A stretch of 45,996 nucleotides of DNA from CAIOYC01 sp964243985. GTDB lineage: Bacteria; Pseudomonadota; Alphaproteobacteria; Caulobacterales; Caulobacteraceae. Made by a program: the position numbers and the translations under genes. The DNA lies in assembly GCA_964243985.1 (NCBI GenBank), contig CAXTHJ010000016.1, forward strand, positions 1-45,996, given 5' to 3'. Positions 32,522 to 42,250 of the stretch are shown here, piece after piece. The notes under the pieces are model-generated. The model did not search any database. It was not told the DNA's origin and saw only the letters and a program-made list of their open reading frames with translations. How positions within the stretch are numbered: position 1 is the first letter of the stretch; every line of letters starts with the position of its first letter.

Positions 32522-33736
32522 ATGGCGGATGGAGCGGCCGAAGCCGATCACCCGGGCGACCCCCCGAAGGGCGACGCTATCAAGGATGACCGCTCCTATC
32601 AGGCGAGCGCAGATCAGCGCGGCGATGACAAGCCGTCCGCCGGCAAAGACGACGATAAGAAGGACTCTTCGGACAAGGAGAAGACCGACGAGCCCGAGGA
32701 AAAGAAGAAGGGCCTGCTCCAGCGTCCGATCCTCCTGACCGCGATGATCGCGGTCCTGGTCCTGGCGCTGATTTTCGGCGTGATCTTCTGGCTGCATTCG
32801 CGCAACTTCGAGAGTACGGACGACGCCTTTGTGGACGTGCAGATAGTGCGTCTCGCGCCGCAAATCGCCGGGCGCGTGACAAAAGTCCTCGTCAACGACA
32901 ATCAGCTGGTGGGCCCGAACCAACCTCTAGTGACCATTGATTCCGCCGATGTCTCCACCCGCGTGGCGCAGGCCCAGGCGCAAAAAGCGCAGGCTCAGTC
33001 CCAGGTCGACAACGCGCGAGTGCAGATCGCCGTCAATCAGGCCAGCTACCAGCAGGCCCTCGCCGACGCCCGCTCGGCCTCCGCCCAGGCCGACAATGCG
33101 GCGCGGGACCTCGTTCGCTACCGCACCCTGCAAGGGCTGAACGCTGCCGCGGTGGCGCAGCAGCAGTTGGACCAGGCGCAGACCCAGGCGCGCCAGACTG
33201 CCGCCCAGCGCGACTCCGCCTATAAGGCCGCCAAAGCGCGCGCCGATCAGGTGATCGCCAGCCGAACTCAGGTCGCCTCGGGCGAAGATCAGGTGCGCGC
33301 CGCAGACGCGGTATTGAATGAGGCCAACATCAATCTCGGCTACGCCCGTATCGTGGCGCCGGTGTTTGGCCATATCGCGCAGAAGACGGTTGCAGTGGGC
33401 AACTATGTGCAGCCGGGCGCGCAGCTTATGGCCATTGTGCCGCTGAACGTCTGGATTACAGCCAACTTTAAGGAAACCCAGCTGGCGCTGATGCGGCCCG
33501 GCCAAAAGGCGACCATTAAGGTGGACGCCTGCCCGAAGGTGAAGTTCGACGCCCATGTGGATTCGATCCAGCGAGGCGCGGGACAAGCGTTCGCGATCCT
33601 GCCGGCTGAGAATGCCACCGGCAACTATGTGAAGGTGGTGCAGCGGGTGCCGGTGAAGCTCGTCTTGGACAACCCACCTAGGGACTGCCCGCTCGGTCCC
33701 GGCATGTCGGTCGAGCCGAAGGTGCGGGTGCGTTAG
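32522..33736 (+). CDS. emrA: HlyD/EmrA family membrane-fusion protein
   Basis: 404 residues from ATG 32522 (MADGAAEA, with GGAG upstream); the frame is open from 32468 but that start lacks a ribosome site. A highly charged cytoplasmic N-terminus (~65 residues, Asp/Lys/Glu) precedes one membrane segment (LLTAMIAVLVLALIFGVIFW). FESTDDAFVDVQIVRLAPQI is the EmrA signature; a long Gln/Ala-rich coiled coil (AQAQAQKAQAQSQVDNARVQ) and the beta-barrel end (GNYVKVVQRVPVKLVLDNPP) follow. Links the inner-membrane pump EmrB to the outer-membrane channel. Its stop overlaps the emrB GTG start. Confidence 0.9.
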   Translation: MADGAAEADHPGDPPKGDAIKDDRSYQASADQRGDDKPSAGKDDDKKDSSDKEKTDEPEEKKKGLLQRPILLTAMIAVLVLALIFGVIFWLHSRNFESTDDAFVDVQIVRLAPQIAGRVTKVLVNDNQLVGPNQPLVTIDSADVSTRVAQAQAQKAQAQSQVDNARVQIAVNQASYQQALADARSASAQADNAARDLVRYRTLQGLNAAAVAQQQLDQAQTQARQTAAQRDSAYKAAKARADQVIASRTQVASGEDQVRAADAVLNEANINLGYARIVAPVFGHIAQKTVAVGNYVQPGAQLMAIVPLNVWITANFKETQLALMRPGQKATIKVDACPKVKFDAHVDSIQRGAGQAFAILPAENATGNYVKVVQRVPVKLVLDNPPRDCPLGPGMSVEPKVRVR

Positions 33737-35346
33737 TGGCCGACCGGGAGGGAGGCGACGACGGCTGGACCCCGGAGCGGTCCGTCGCCGGTAAGCGCAA
33801 CCCGTGGTCCATCGTGGCGGTGATCTCCATCGCCACCTTCATGACCACTCTCGACAGTTCCATCGCCAACGTCGCCCTGAACCACATCGCCGGCGGTCTG
33901 GCGGTGAGCTACGACGAGGCGACCTGGGTCTCCACCAGCTTCCTGGCGGCCACCGCCATCATCATCCCGATCTCGGGCTGGCTGGCCGATGTGGTGGGCC
34001 GCAAGCGCTATTACATGATTTCTGTCGCGCTATTCACCATCGCCTCGTTCGTCTGCGGCATCTCGCCGAATATCAACTTCCTCATTATCGCGCGGGTGAT
34101 CCAGGGCGCGGCCGGGGGCGGCTTGGCGTCGGTGGAGCAGTCGATGCTGGTGGACACCTTTCCGCCTAAACAAAGAGGGCTCGCGTTCGCCGCCTATGGC
34201 GCGGTGGTGATCGTCGGCCCGGTGGTTGGGCCAGTGGTGGGCGGCCTGATCACCGACAATGCGTCTTGGAACTGGTGTTTTTTGATCAACGTGCCGGTCG
34301 GCCTCTTGTCGCTGGTCCTGGTCAACTTCTTCGTCGACGAGCCTAAAGCCCTGGTTCAGGCCCGAAAAAAGCTGCTGAAGGGCGGCTTGAAGGTCGATTT
34401 CATCGGGTTCATCCTGGTCGCCCTGTTCCTCGGCCTCCTGGAGGTGACCTTGGACCGCGGTCAACGGGAGAACTGGTTTTCCAGCCCCTTCATCCTGACG
34501 ACGGCGATCATCTCCGCCGTGTCGTTCTTGCTGTTTATACCCTGGGAGCTGACACGAGACGAGCCGATCGTGCCGATCGCCATGTTCGCCCAGCGCAATT
34601 TCGCCATCGCCAGCATCTTCACCCTGATCACCGGCGTGATCATCTTCAGCTCAACCCAGTTCATTCCCCAACTGCTTCAGCAGGTGATCGGCTATACGGC
34701 CACGGACGCCGGATTGGCGCTGACCGCCGGCGGCGCAGCCAGCCTCCTGGTGCTGCCTTTCGTGGGCGTCATGTCGGGAAAGGTGGACGCACGCTTTTTG
34801 GTGTTGATCGCCTTTGTCATTCAGGCTTTCGCCTTCTGGGATATGAGCCATCTGGACACCCAGCTGTCCTTCGCCGCCGCGGCCATGTCCCGGCTCTACC
34901 AGTCGGCGGGGCTGCCGTTCCTGTTCGTGCCCATCACCGCCATCGCCTACATCGGGCTGAAAGCCAGCCAGAGCAATCAGGCCTCCGCCCTGCTGAATGT
35001 GGCCCGCAACCTCGGCGGCACCATCGGCATCTCTTCGGTGCAGACCATGCTGGCGCAACGCCAGCAACTGCATCAGGCGCGGTTGGTGGAGACGCTCAAC
35101 CCCCTAAACCCGAACTACACCAGCGGCGTGCAACAGGCGGCGCAAGTGCTCCAGGGTCGAGGCCAGTCGGCATCGGACGCCACGGTCCAAGCCACCACCC
35201 TCCTCTACCGATCCTTGGAGCAGCAGACGCAGATGCTCTCCTACATCGACGTCTTCCATACCCTGATGATCATGGTGATCGTGGTCACGCCCTTGCTGTT
35301 GCTGATGCGGGGCGGCAAGAGCGGAGAAGGAGCAGCAGCGGCATGA
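33736..35346 (+). CDS. emrB: DHA2 family drug:H+ antiporter EmrB
   Basis: 536 residues from GTG 33736, sharing a base with the emrA stop. About 14 membrane segments. Motifs: ATFMTTLDSSIANVALNHIA (DHA2 motif), GWLADVVGRKRYYMI (motif A), IARVIQGAAGGGLASVEQSM and GPVVGPVVGGLI (motif C). Exports hydrophobic toxic compounds across the inner membrane, driven by protons, in complex with EmrA and an outer-membrane factor. The next gene supplies that factor and overlaps the stop (ATGA). Confidence 0.92.
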   Translation: MADREGGDDGWTPERSVAGKRNPWSIVAVISIATFMTTLDSSIANVALNHIAGGLAVSYDEATWVSTSFLAATAIIIPISGWLADVVGRKRYYMISVALFTIASFVCGISPNINFLIIARVIQGAAGGGLASVEQSMLVDTFPPKQRGLAFAAYGAVVIVGPVVGPVVGGLITDNASWNWCFLINVPVGLLSLVLVNFFVDEPKALVQARKKLLKGGLKVDFIGFILVALFLGLLEVTLDRGQRENWFSSPFILTTAIISAVSFLLFIPWELTRDEPIVPIAMFAQRNFAIASIFTLITGVIIFSSTQFIPQLLQQVIGYTATDAGLALTAGGAASLLVLPFVGVMSGKVDARFLVLIAFVIQAFAFWDMSHLDTQLSFAAAAMSRLYQSAGLPFLFVPITAIAYIGLKASQSNQASALLNVARNLGGTIGISSVQTMLAQRQQLHQARLVETLNPLNPNYTSGVQQAAQVLQGRGQSASDATVQATTLLYRSLEQQTQMLSYIDVFHTLMIMVIVVTPLLLLMRGGKSGEGAAAA

Positions 35347-36845
35347 TCGCAATCCGTCCCGTGGGCTTGGCTGCTTCTCTCCTTGGTGCGGGGCTGGCGC
35401 TTGCGGCCTGCACCGTCGGCCCCAACTATACACCGCCGCAGACCGCGTCGCCTCCAGCTTTCGCTGAGGCCGCCTCCACCCAGCGCACTGCAATTCTGCA
35501 GACCAGCACCGACCTGTCCGCCTGGTGGACCGGACTGAACGATCCCGTCCTGAACGAGCTGATCCGCCGCGCTCTGGCCGACAATCCAGATCTGCAGACC
35601 GCCGCCTCCCGCGTCCGCGAAGCCCGCCAGCAGGTGCGGATCACCGCCGCCGCCGAACTGCCGACCCTGAACGCCAGCGGCAATGCGGTGACCGTCAACT
35701 CCGACCGCCCGTCCTCCAGCGCCAGCAGCGCGGCCGCCACCGGCGCAGCGGGTTCGACCGCCACCAGCGGCCTTGCGGGTCTCTCCATCCCCTCGCACCT
35801 GAACCTCTATTCCGTCGGCTTCGACGCCACATGGGAGCTGGACCTGTTCGGCGGGACCCGGCGCAGCATCGAAGCGGCCAAAGCCAATGTGGAAGCCGCC
35901 GAATGGGCGCGGCGGGATGGCCAGGTCTCGCTCATGGCCGAGGTCGCCAACGATTACCTGACGCTGCGCGCCCTTCAAGTCAGGATCGCCATCGGCCAGG
36001 CTGAGCTGAAGCGTCAGCAGGACCTGTTCGGCCTGATCCGCGCCCGGCGGCTCTCGGGCTTCGTCACCAACCTCGACGTCAACCAGCAGACGGGACAGGT
36101 CGCCACGGCGGCGGCGCAGATCCCGCAGCTGGACGCCCAGGCGCGGGGCCAGATCCACGCCCTCGGCGTTCTGGTGGGTCAGCAACCGGAATATCTGGTC
36201 ACCACCCTGCAGCCTCCTCCGCTTGGGGCGACCGCCCTGCCCCCGCCGCCAGCGGCCTTGCCCGTGGGTCTGCCGTCCGATCTCCTCCGCCGCCGCCCCG
36301 ACATCCGCGAGGCGGAACGGCGGCTGGCGGCCGCGAACGCCCAGATCGGCGTGCAGGAGGCGGCGCTTTATCCCAGCGTGAACCTGATCGGCCTCGGCTC
36401 CTTCGCCGGCATGTCACTGGATAATCTTTTCACCCACCAGAACCTGCAGTCGGTGGGCGTCGGCATGGTCAGTCTGCCCCTCTTCAACGGCGGGCGGACC
36501 CGCGCCTCCATCGCCGCCGCCAGGGAAGAGCAGACCCAGGCGCTGTTGAACTACCACAAGACCGTGCTCGGCGCCTTCCGGGACGTTGAGGACGCCTTGG
36601 CCCGCTACACCTCCGAAGACGCCCGCCGCACTGCGCTGGCCCAGTCGGTGGATGCGGCGGCCAACTCCCTGGTGATCGCTCAGGATCAATACAGGACCGG
36701 CCTCGTCACCTTCATGAATGTTCTGCAAGCCGAGAACGCGCTCCTGAACAGCCGCGACCAGCTCGCGCAATCCGATGCTCAGGCGCTCAGCGATCTCGTC
36801 TCCGTCTACAAGGCGCTGGGCGGCGGATGGTCTCTCCAGTCATAA
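35343..36845 (+). CDS. NodT family outer-membrane efflux lipoprotein
   Basis: 500 residues from ATG 35343. Lipoprotein signal MIAIRPVGLAASLLGAGLAL with lipobox LAAC at Cys22, then TVGPNYTPP as in the NodT/OprM family. WWTGLNDPVLNELIRRALAD and LLRRRPDIREAERRLAAANA are family motifs; a Ser/Ala-rich insertion lies near residues 120-140. Forms the trimeric outer-membrane channel for EmrAB. Known Caulobacter homologues export antibiotics and other xenobiotics. Last gene of the three-gene operon. Confidence 0.92.
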   Translation: MIAIRPVGLAASLLGAGLALAACTVGPNYTPPQTASPPAFAEAASTQRTAILQTSTDLSAWWTGLNDPVLNELIRRALADNPDLQTAASRVREARQQVRITAAAELPTLNASGNAVTVNSDRPSSSASSAAATGAAGSTATSGLAGLSIPSHLNLYSVGFDATWELDLFGGTRRSIEAAKANVEAAEWARRDGQVSLMAEVANDYLTLRALQVRIAIGQAELKRQQDLFGLIRARRLSGFVTNLDVNQQTGQVATAAAQIPQLDAQARGQIHALGVLVGQQPEYLVTTLQPPPLGATALPPPPAALPVGLPSDLLRRRPDIREAERRLAAANAQIGVQEAALYPSVNLIGLGSFAGMSLDNLFTHQNLQSVGVGMVSLPLFNGGRTRASIAAAREEQTQALLNYHKTVLGAFRDVEDALARYTSEDARRTALAQSVDAAANSLVIAQDQYRTGLVTFMNVLQAENALLNSRDQLAQSDAQALSDLVSVYKALGGGWSLQS

Positions 36846-37013
36846 GATCATCATCCAAGGGACGCTATCCTGGAGATCCGCGGCCACGGCTTTGAGCTTG
36901 CAAGCGCCGTAAGCGCTGCACCTCGCTTCACATCCTGCGCCCCGCGAGCAACAAAGGCTATCGGCGCGCGTTCGCTGCCGTGTCGAATGACTATCGGGGC
37001 ACAGGGGATCATC

Positions 37014-38228
37014 ATGGCGGCGAAAGCGGGCGAGCAACCGACACCTGACGGACGGGCGGAGATTCTCATCGCCGCGCGAAACGAGAAGATGGCGCGCTCT
37101 CAACACGCCTATGTGCGCGGCAGCACCACCAAATTCTACGAGTGGCTGGAGGCCAGCCGCAGCAGGATGCCCGACGGGCCTTCGATCTGGATTTGCGGCG
37201 ACTGTCATGTGGGCAACCTTGGCCCCCTGGCCGACGCCAAGGGGCGGGTCGATATCCAGATCCGGGATCTGGATCAGACCGTGATCGGCAATCCGGCGCA
37301 CGATCTGATCAGGCTCGGCCTATCGCTGGCCTCAGCGGCCCGGGGGTCGGACCTTCCTGGGGTGACTACAGCCCGGATGCTAGAGCAGATCACGCTCGGC
37401 TATGAAGAGGCGTTGAAAGCGCCTGATGGCCAGAGAATCAAAAAATCCGATCGGCCGGAGGTCGTCAACACGCTGCTGGACCAGGCCATGAAACGCCGTT
37501 GGAAGCATCTGGCGCAAGAGCGGCTGCAGGACCTGAAGCCGTCCATACCCCTTGGCAAGCATTTCTGGGCGTTGACCAAGGCCGAACGTGCGGCCTTGAC
37601 CGAGCTTTTCGCCACCGATGAAGTCCGCGATCTCCTTACCAAGCTGAAGGGGCGAAGCGGTCGGGACGAAATCGAGGTCGTCGACGCGGCCTACTGGAAG
37701 AAGGGCTGCAGCTCCCTCGGCGGACTCCGCTACGCCGTGCTGGTCAGCGTCGGCGACGGCGATGTGGCCGAGCGGCTCTGTCTGATCGATGTCAAAGAAG
37801 GCGTGAAGGCCGCCGCCCCCCGCGACCCGGAGGCTGATATGCCGCGCGACAACGCTCAGCGCGTGGTGGCCGGCGCCCATGCCCTGTCGCCGAACCTCGG
37901 CCACCGAATGATGGCGACCCGGCTTCTGGACAAGGCGGTCGTGCTGCGAGAACTGATGCCGCAGGATCTGAAGATCGAAATCGACGCCCTGTCCTCCGAG
38001 GAGGCCATGTCCATCGCCCGCTACCTCAGCGGGGTGGTGGGCAAGGCGCACGCCCGGCAGATGGACATGGTCGCCCGAGGCCGATGGCTGGCCGAGCTGG
38101 CGCAAAGCCGGTCCAAAGCGATGGATGCGCCATCGTGGCTCTGGTCCAGCGTCGTCGATTTGGTGGCGACCCACGAGGCCGCCTATCTGGAGCATTGTCG
38201 CCGTTACGCCCTGGCTCACGCCGCTTAA
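37014..38228 (+). CDS. DUF2252 family protein (kinase-like fold)
   Basis: About 404 residues from ATG 37014, preferred because GGGGA lies just upstream; ATG 36987 is in frame but lacks a ribosome site. ARNEKMARSQHAYVRGSTTK at the N-terminus and ICGDCHVGNLGPLADAKGRV with IQIRDLDQTVIGNPAHDLIR are the DUF2252 signature, similar to the catalytic (HxDxxxxN-like) and metal-binding parts of aminoglycoside-phosphotransferase-like kinases. The reaction is unknown. In many alphaproteobacteria it sits among general-stress genes; here it neighbours trehalose synthesis. Confidence 0.85.
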   Translation: MAAKAGEQPTPDGRAEILIAARNEKMARSQHAYVRGSTTKFYEWLEASRSRMPDGPSIWICGDCHVGNLGPLADAKGRVDIQIRDLDQTVIGNPAHDLIRLGLSLASAARGSDLPGVTTARMLEQITLGYEEALKAPDGQRIKKSDRPEVVNTLLDQAMKRRWKHLAQERLQDLKPSIPLGKHFWALTKAERAALTELFATDEVRDLLTKLKGRSGRDEIEVVDAAYWKKGCSSLGGLRYAVLVSVGDGDVAERLCLIDVKEGVKAAAPRDPEADMPRDNAQRVVAGAHALSPNLGHRMMATRLLDKAVVLRELMPQDLKIEIDALSSEEAMSIARYLSGVVGKAHARQMDMVARGRWLAELAQSRSKAMDAPSWLWSSVVDLVATHEAAYLEHCRRYALAHAA

Positions 38229-38265
38229 GCGATGGGTGCGCCTTTAAAATTAAAGAGCGTCGTCG

Positions 38266-39678
38266 CTACGCAGCTTCGAGATCATCAAGGTTCGATGGAT
38301 CGCGGCTTGATTGTCGAAGCGCGCGCAGGAAGCTGTCCCGCCAGGTTGCGGCGTTCTCCCGTTCGACCCCCTCCATGAGATCGGTCCACCGGGCTACCCG
38401 CTCTTCCTTCGGCATATGCACAGCTTGATTTATGGCGTCGGCCACATCCTCGGGACTGTAGGGGTTCACAATCAGCGCCTGTTTCATCTGCGCCGCTGCA
38501 CCGGCGAAGCGAGACAGGATCAGAACGCCGGGGTCTTGCGGGTCCTGCGCGGCGACGTATTCCTTGGCGACCAGGTTCATCCCATCCCGAAGCGGGGTGA
38601 CGAGGCCCACGCGCGCGGCGCGGTAGAGGCCTGCGATGTGCTCGCGGCTATAGGATCGGTTCAGATATCGGATCGGCGTCCAATCGACGGTGGCGAAGCG
38701 ACCATTGATCCGCCCCGACACAGCCTCGAGCTTCTTGCCGATGTCGCCATAAGCTTCCACCCCGACCCGGCTCGGTTGGCCCACCTGCAGCAGAATGATT
38801 TTTTCCACGAGCGCGGGATGACTTTCGAGGAGACGCTCGAACGCCAGGAAGCGCTGCTCCAAGCCTTTAGAATAGTCCACCCGGTCTACGGCGACCACGG
38901 TGGATCGGAATGCGCCAGTAGCGGCGGCGCGCATGTAACTCAGCGCCGCGCCGGAAGACTTGGCGATCCGGCGAAAGTTGTCGGGATCGATGCCGATGGG
39001 AAAGACGCCGGCCTGGATCGACTTGCCGAACGCACTGACATGTCCGTTAGAGGCCGCTCGGCCGCCCACCTCATCGACCACATAGTCTTCAAACGCGTTC
39101 AGCCAGTCCTTGCACTGAAAACCCACCAAATCGTATTCAAACAGCGCGCGCACCAGCTCGGCATGTCGCGGCAGCGTGACCATAAGCTCTCGCGCGGGCC
39201 AAGGGATATGCAGGAAGAAGCCGAGCCGGTTGCGAACGCCGCGTTTGCGCAGCGCTTCGCCTAGGGGGATCAGGTGATAGTCCTGCACCCAGATGACGTC
39301 GTCGGGCTGAACCAGCTGCGAAATCGCCTCGGCGAAACGCTCATTGACCCGGCTATAGCCATCGCCGAACGCGCGCTCATACTGCGCCAGGTCGATCCTG
39401 TGGTGGAACAATGGCCACAGGACAGTGTTGGCGAAGCCGTTATAATATTCCGCTACATCGTCCGCGTCCAAATCGAGGGTGGCGACCGTGACGCCGCCTC
39501 GCGTTTCCAGAGTTGGCTGGAGGTCGCAGCACGTGGTGGTCTTTCCACTCCAGCCGAACCACAAACCGCCGGAATTGGCGAGAACGTCGTGAAGCGCCAT
39601 GGTCAGCCCGCCGACCGAGGCGTCCCCCGGATGTTCTGGAATGGACACACGATTGGAGACGACGATCAGTCTAGACAT
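38266..39678 (-). CDS. otsA: Trehalose-6-phosphate synthase
   Basis: 470 residues from ATG 39676-39678 (MSRLIVVSNRVSIP), overlapping the otsB stop by eight bases. GT20 motifs: GGLWFGWSGKT, VIWVQDYHLIPLGEALRKRG, FFLHIPWPARELMVTLPRHA, VDRVDYSKGLEQRFLAFERL, TPLRDGMNLVAKEYVAAQDP, LSRFAGAAAQM. Makes trehalose-6-phosphate from UDP-glucose and glucose-6-phosphate, an osmo- and desiccation protectant. Second gene of an otsB-otsA operon. Confidence 0.96.
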   Translation of the reverse strand: MSRLIVVSNRVSIPEHPGDASVGGLTMALHDVLANSGGLWFGWSGKTTTCCDLQPTLETRGGVTVATLDLDADDVAEYYNGFANTVLWPLFHHRIDLAQYERAFGDGYSRVNERFAEAISQLVQPDDVIWVQDYHLIPLGEALRKRGVRNRLGFFLHIPWPARELMVTLPRHAELVRALFEYDLVGFQCKDWLNAFEDYVVDEVGGRAASNGHVSAFGKSIQAGVFPIGIDPDNFRRIAKSSGAALSYMRAAATGAFRSTVVAVDRVDYSKGLEQRFLAFERLLESHPALVEKIILLQVGQPSRVGVEAYGDIGKKLEAVSGRINGRFATVDWTPIRYLNRSYSREHIAGLYRAARVGLVTPLRDGMNLVAKEYVAAQDPQDPGVLILSRFAGAAAQMKQALIVNPYSPEDVADAINQAVHMPKEERVARWTDLMEGVERENAATWRDSFLRALRQSSRDPSNLDDLEAA

Positions 39679-40462
39679 GAGCGATCGCCGCAACCTTCAA
39701 GGGCCGCGGTTGCGGCGGTTCAAGGCTGTCCAGCCAGTCTATTGCATCCGTAACACCATCCAGGCGAAACCCGGCCGCCGTGGAGCGAGCCTCTCCGACG
39801 AGAACGCCGAACCCGCCAAGCGCCTCGACCGCTATAAACGCGTTCTCATCGGTCTGATCGTCGCCCAGATAGATTGGAATAGCCCCCACGAACGGCGGCT
39901 CAGCCATGAACGCCCGCACGGCGTCGCCCTTGTCCGCACCCGGCGTCCGCAGCTCGAACACCATGTTCCCCGCCTGCAGGACGAGTCCTGCGCCTTGCTG
40001 AATCTCAGCGACTGAGGACGCAAGCCGCACGGCCAACTCCGGTCTTTTCCGATAGTGGAGGGCGACGCTCAGGTCTTTCATTTCGACGATGACCCCCGGG
40101 TGGTCGGACGCCAATTTGACAAAAGCCTCGTACGCCAGAGCCACAGTGGGGTGCGGCTCCGCCTTGGAGCACCGTCCCTCTCCAGTCCGACGTTCCAACC
40201 CATGCAGGCCTGTCACCGCGGAAACCCTGCCGTTCAGGATTCGATCGACTTCGACAATGGGCCGGCCCGAGACAATGGCGAGCCGTCCATGCAGCCGATG
40301 GTTCAGCCGACGGAGCATATCGTTTCGCCGAGCATCGGGGCCGACCGAAGATGGGTCGATCTCGAACTCCGCGATCGTTCCATCCAGATCGAGGAACATG
40401 GCGTGGACCGCCAGCTCGATCCTAGGCGGGCGTCCGAGGAAAAATGGCTGAACCTGCTTCAC
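39671..40462 (-). CDS. otsB: Trehalose-6-phosphate phosphatase
   Basis: 263 residues from GTG 40460-40462. HAD-superfamily motifs: FLDLDGTIAEFEIDP (nucleophile Asp), LAIVSGRPIVEVDRIL, and IYLGDDQTDENAFIAVEALG. Removes the phosphate from trehalose-6-phosphate to give trehalose. It precedes otsA with overlapping ends. GGAAC sequences lie upstream on this strand (near 40543), but no good EcfG -10 at the right distance was found, so stress control is not shown. Confidence 0.95.
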   Translation of the reverse strand: MKQVQPFFLGRPPRIELAVHAMFLDLDGTIAEFEIDPSSVGPDARRNDMLRRLNHRLHGRLAIVSGRPIVEVDRILNGRVSAVTGLHGLERRTGEGRCSKAEPHPTVALAYEAFVKLASDHPGVIVEMKDLSVALHYRKRPELAVRLASSVAEIQQGAGLVLQAGNMVFELRTPGADKGDAVRAFMAEPPFVGAIPIYLGDDQTDENAFIAVEALGGFGVLVGEARSTAAGFRLDGVTDAIDWLDSLEPPQPRPLKVAAIAHV

Positions 40463-40736
40463 TGACCCCCGCTATGTTCCGGCGCTGACTACAGCAATTT
40501 CAACAGCACCGCTTAAATGACGCGTGGCTAAAAAGCCGTTTGCCTCATTCCGTTCCAAATCTCAGTGGCGGCGGAAAATATTCGGGTGGGAGATGGTCTC
40601 AATTCGCTCTCAAAGTTCAGCGTAAAAACCTGCTTCAGTGGATGATGTACGTCGGGAAGACGACGTTGGAACGGAGCGCTTCCCTCAGCATTTATTTTTG
40701 CCGGTCCTTACATTGGCGACTTCATCAGGCAAACAG

Positions 40737-41663
40737 ATGATCCACAGACGGGTAGCCGTGGTTATTCCCGCCCGGGACGAGGCCGACCGGATCGAGGCGT
40801 GCCTTCGGCGTTGCGCGAGTTTGATAATTGACGAGCGGGTAAAGGCGCTCACCATTCTGGTCCTGGCGAATAACTGCCGCGACGCCACCGCAGCCCGTGC
40901 GCGCGAATTTAAGGCGAGCGGCGACGCTACGATCGTGGTGGAGATCGCCGCCCTTCCACCGGAAAAAGCCAATGCGGGATCGGCGCGGCGGTTGGCCTTC
41001 GACGCGGGCGTCCGGTTTCTGAGCGATCCGCAAGATCTTCTTCTGTGTACGGACGCGGATACGCTGGTGGCGGATGATTGGCTGGTGAGAACGCTCGACC
41101 ACTTCGACGCCGGGTTCGACGGGGTCGCCGGTTTCGCCCGGCTCAACCCCCGCGAACTCCGGAAGCTGGATCCAGCCTATCGCCGGCGCCTAGCGGCCAT
41201 CCGCCGGTACGAGGACGCGTACAACTACCTGAAAAGCCTCGCGGCGTCCGACGAACCGTCGCCCCGCCACTTCTACGAAGGCGGCGCCAGCATGGCGATC
41301 AGCCTTGACGCTTATGACCATATCGGCGGCGCGCCCACCCCGCCCGTGGGGGAGGACAAGGCCTTGTTCGAAGCGCTGCGAATGAAAGGCCGCCGGGTCC
41401 GCCATGCCAAGGACGTTCGTGTGCTGACGTCCTGCCGGCTGAATGGTCGCGCGCCTGAAGGCGCTGCCGACACCTTGGCTCGATGGAGCGTGCAAGGGGA
41501 TCAGGACTATTTGTGGGGCATTAAGCCGATCACCGCCGCGATCAGCGCGGGCGCTGCGAACGACCAGCCTATGACACTGGAGAAGCTGCCGGCTGAAACC
41601 GAAAAGGCGCGGGCGATGGTCCGGGCCGTCCGGTCCCTGCGCGCCCTGGCCAAAGCAAGCTAA
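40737..41663 (+). CDS. Family 2 glycosyltransferase
   Basis: 308 residues from ATG 40737; a start at 40638 would add an unrelated leader. RVAVVIPARDEADRIEACLR begins the GT-A nucleotide-binding fold; LLLCTDADTLVADDWLVRTL holds the DxD metal motif; FYEGGASMAISLDAYDHIGG and PVGEDKALFEALRMKGRRVR give the acceptor/ED region. Soluble, no membrane segments. It converges with and overlaps by three bases the end of a methyltransferase / PIG-L deacetylase / acyl-CoA dehydrogenase operon. This set recurs in alphaproteobacteria and resembles Nod-factor chemistry (sugar transfer, N-deacetylation, N-methylation). The product is unknown. Confidence 0.82.
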   Translation: MIHRRVAVVIPARDEADRIEACLRRCASLIIDERVKALTILVLANNCRDATAARAREFKASGDATIVVEIAALPPEKANAGSARRLAFDAGVRFLSDPQDLLLCTDADTLVADDWLVRTLDHFDAGFDGVAGFARLNPRELRKLDPAYRRRLAAIRRYEDAYNYLKSLAASDEPSPRHFYEGGASMAISLDAYDHIGGAPTPPVGEDKALFEALRMKGRRVRHAKDVRVLTSCRLNGRAPEGAADTLARWSVQGDQDYLWGIKPITAAISAGAANDQPMTLEKLPAETEKARAMVRAVRSLRALAKAS

Positions 41664-42250
41664 GAGCCGCCCCGCCAACGCCAGAGGTCCAGCCGGTAAT
41701 CCGCATTTCGTTCGGCCACCTCGACCGCGTAAAGTCCCTCGAGACGCGCGGCCAAACCATCCACCGCCTCGTCGGCGGATTTAGGGTAGTCTGTTTCTCC
41801 TAGCCAATGGACCATCAGGATGCGGCCGCCGGCGCGGAGGGCCTGCTTTAATTTATCAGCGACCGAAGCGATATCCGCATCATCCCAATAGTAGGCCACT
41901 TCCGATAGAACGATCAGATCGAACACGCCGGCGAACGATTCAGCCGCCGACGAGACCCGTCTGAACGCGACGTTCTGCAGGGCCGCGCAGCGCTTGCGGG
42001 CCTGATCCAGTGCGGTTTGAGAGATATCCGTCGCCACCAGATGCTCGCAGCGTTCAGCCAGCTTTTCGGTCAAGATGCCGATTGAACAGCCCACTTCGAG
42101 CACCAGATTCACAGGCTCATCGCCCATCGCCGCCAGCGTATGCGCGTACTTTGCCCGCTCATAGGGGCTGGTGGCGAAGTTCCAGGGATCTTCGTTCTCT
42201 TTATAGAGGCCTTCGAAATAGGCACCGTCCAGGGATTTGTTTTTTCTCAT
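41660..42250 (-). CDS. NodS-like SAM-dependent methyltransferase
   Basis: 196 residues from ATG 42248-42250, overlapping the previous stop as ATGA. NEDPWNFATSPYERAKYAHT at the N-terminus is the NodS family signature. LVLEVGCSIGILTEKLAERC binds SAM; FDLIVLSEVAYYWDDADIAS and ILMVHWLGETDYP follow. NodS N-methylates the de-N-acetylated end of chitin oligomers in rhizobia. Pairing with a PIG-L deacetylase and a GT2 here repeats that logic outside a nod cluster. Substrate unknown. Confidence 0.85.
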   Translation of the reverse strand: MRKNKSLDGAYFEGLYKENEDPWNFATSPYERAKYAHTLAAMGDEPVNLVLEVGCSIGILTEKLAERCEHLVATDISQTALDQARKRCAALQNVAFRRVSSAAESFAGVFDLIVLSEVAYYWDDADIASVADKLKQALRAGGRILMVHWLGETDYPKSADEAVDGLAARLEGLYAVEVAERNADYRLDLWRWRGGS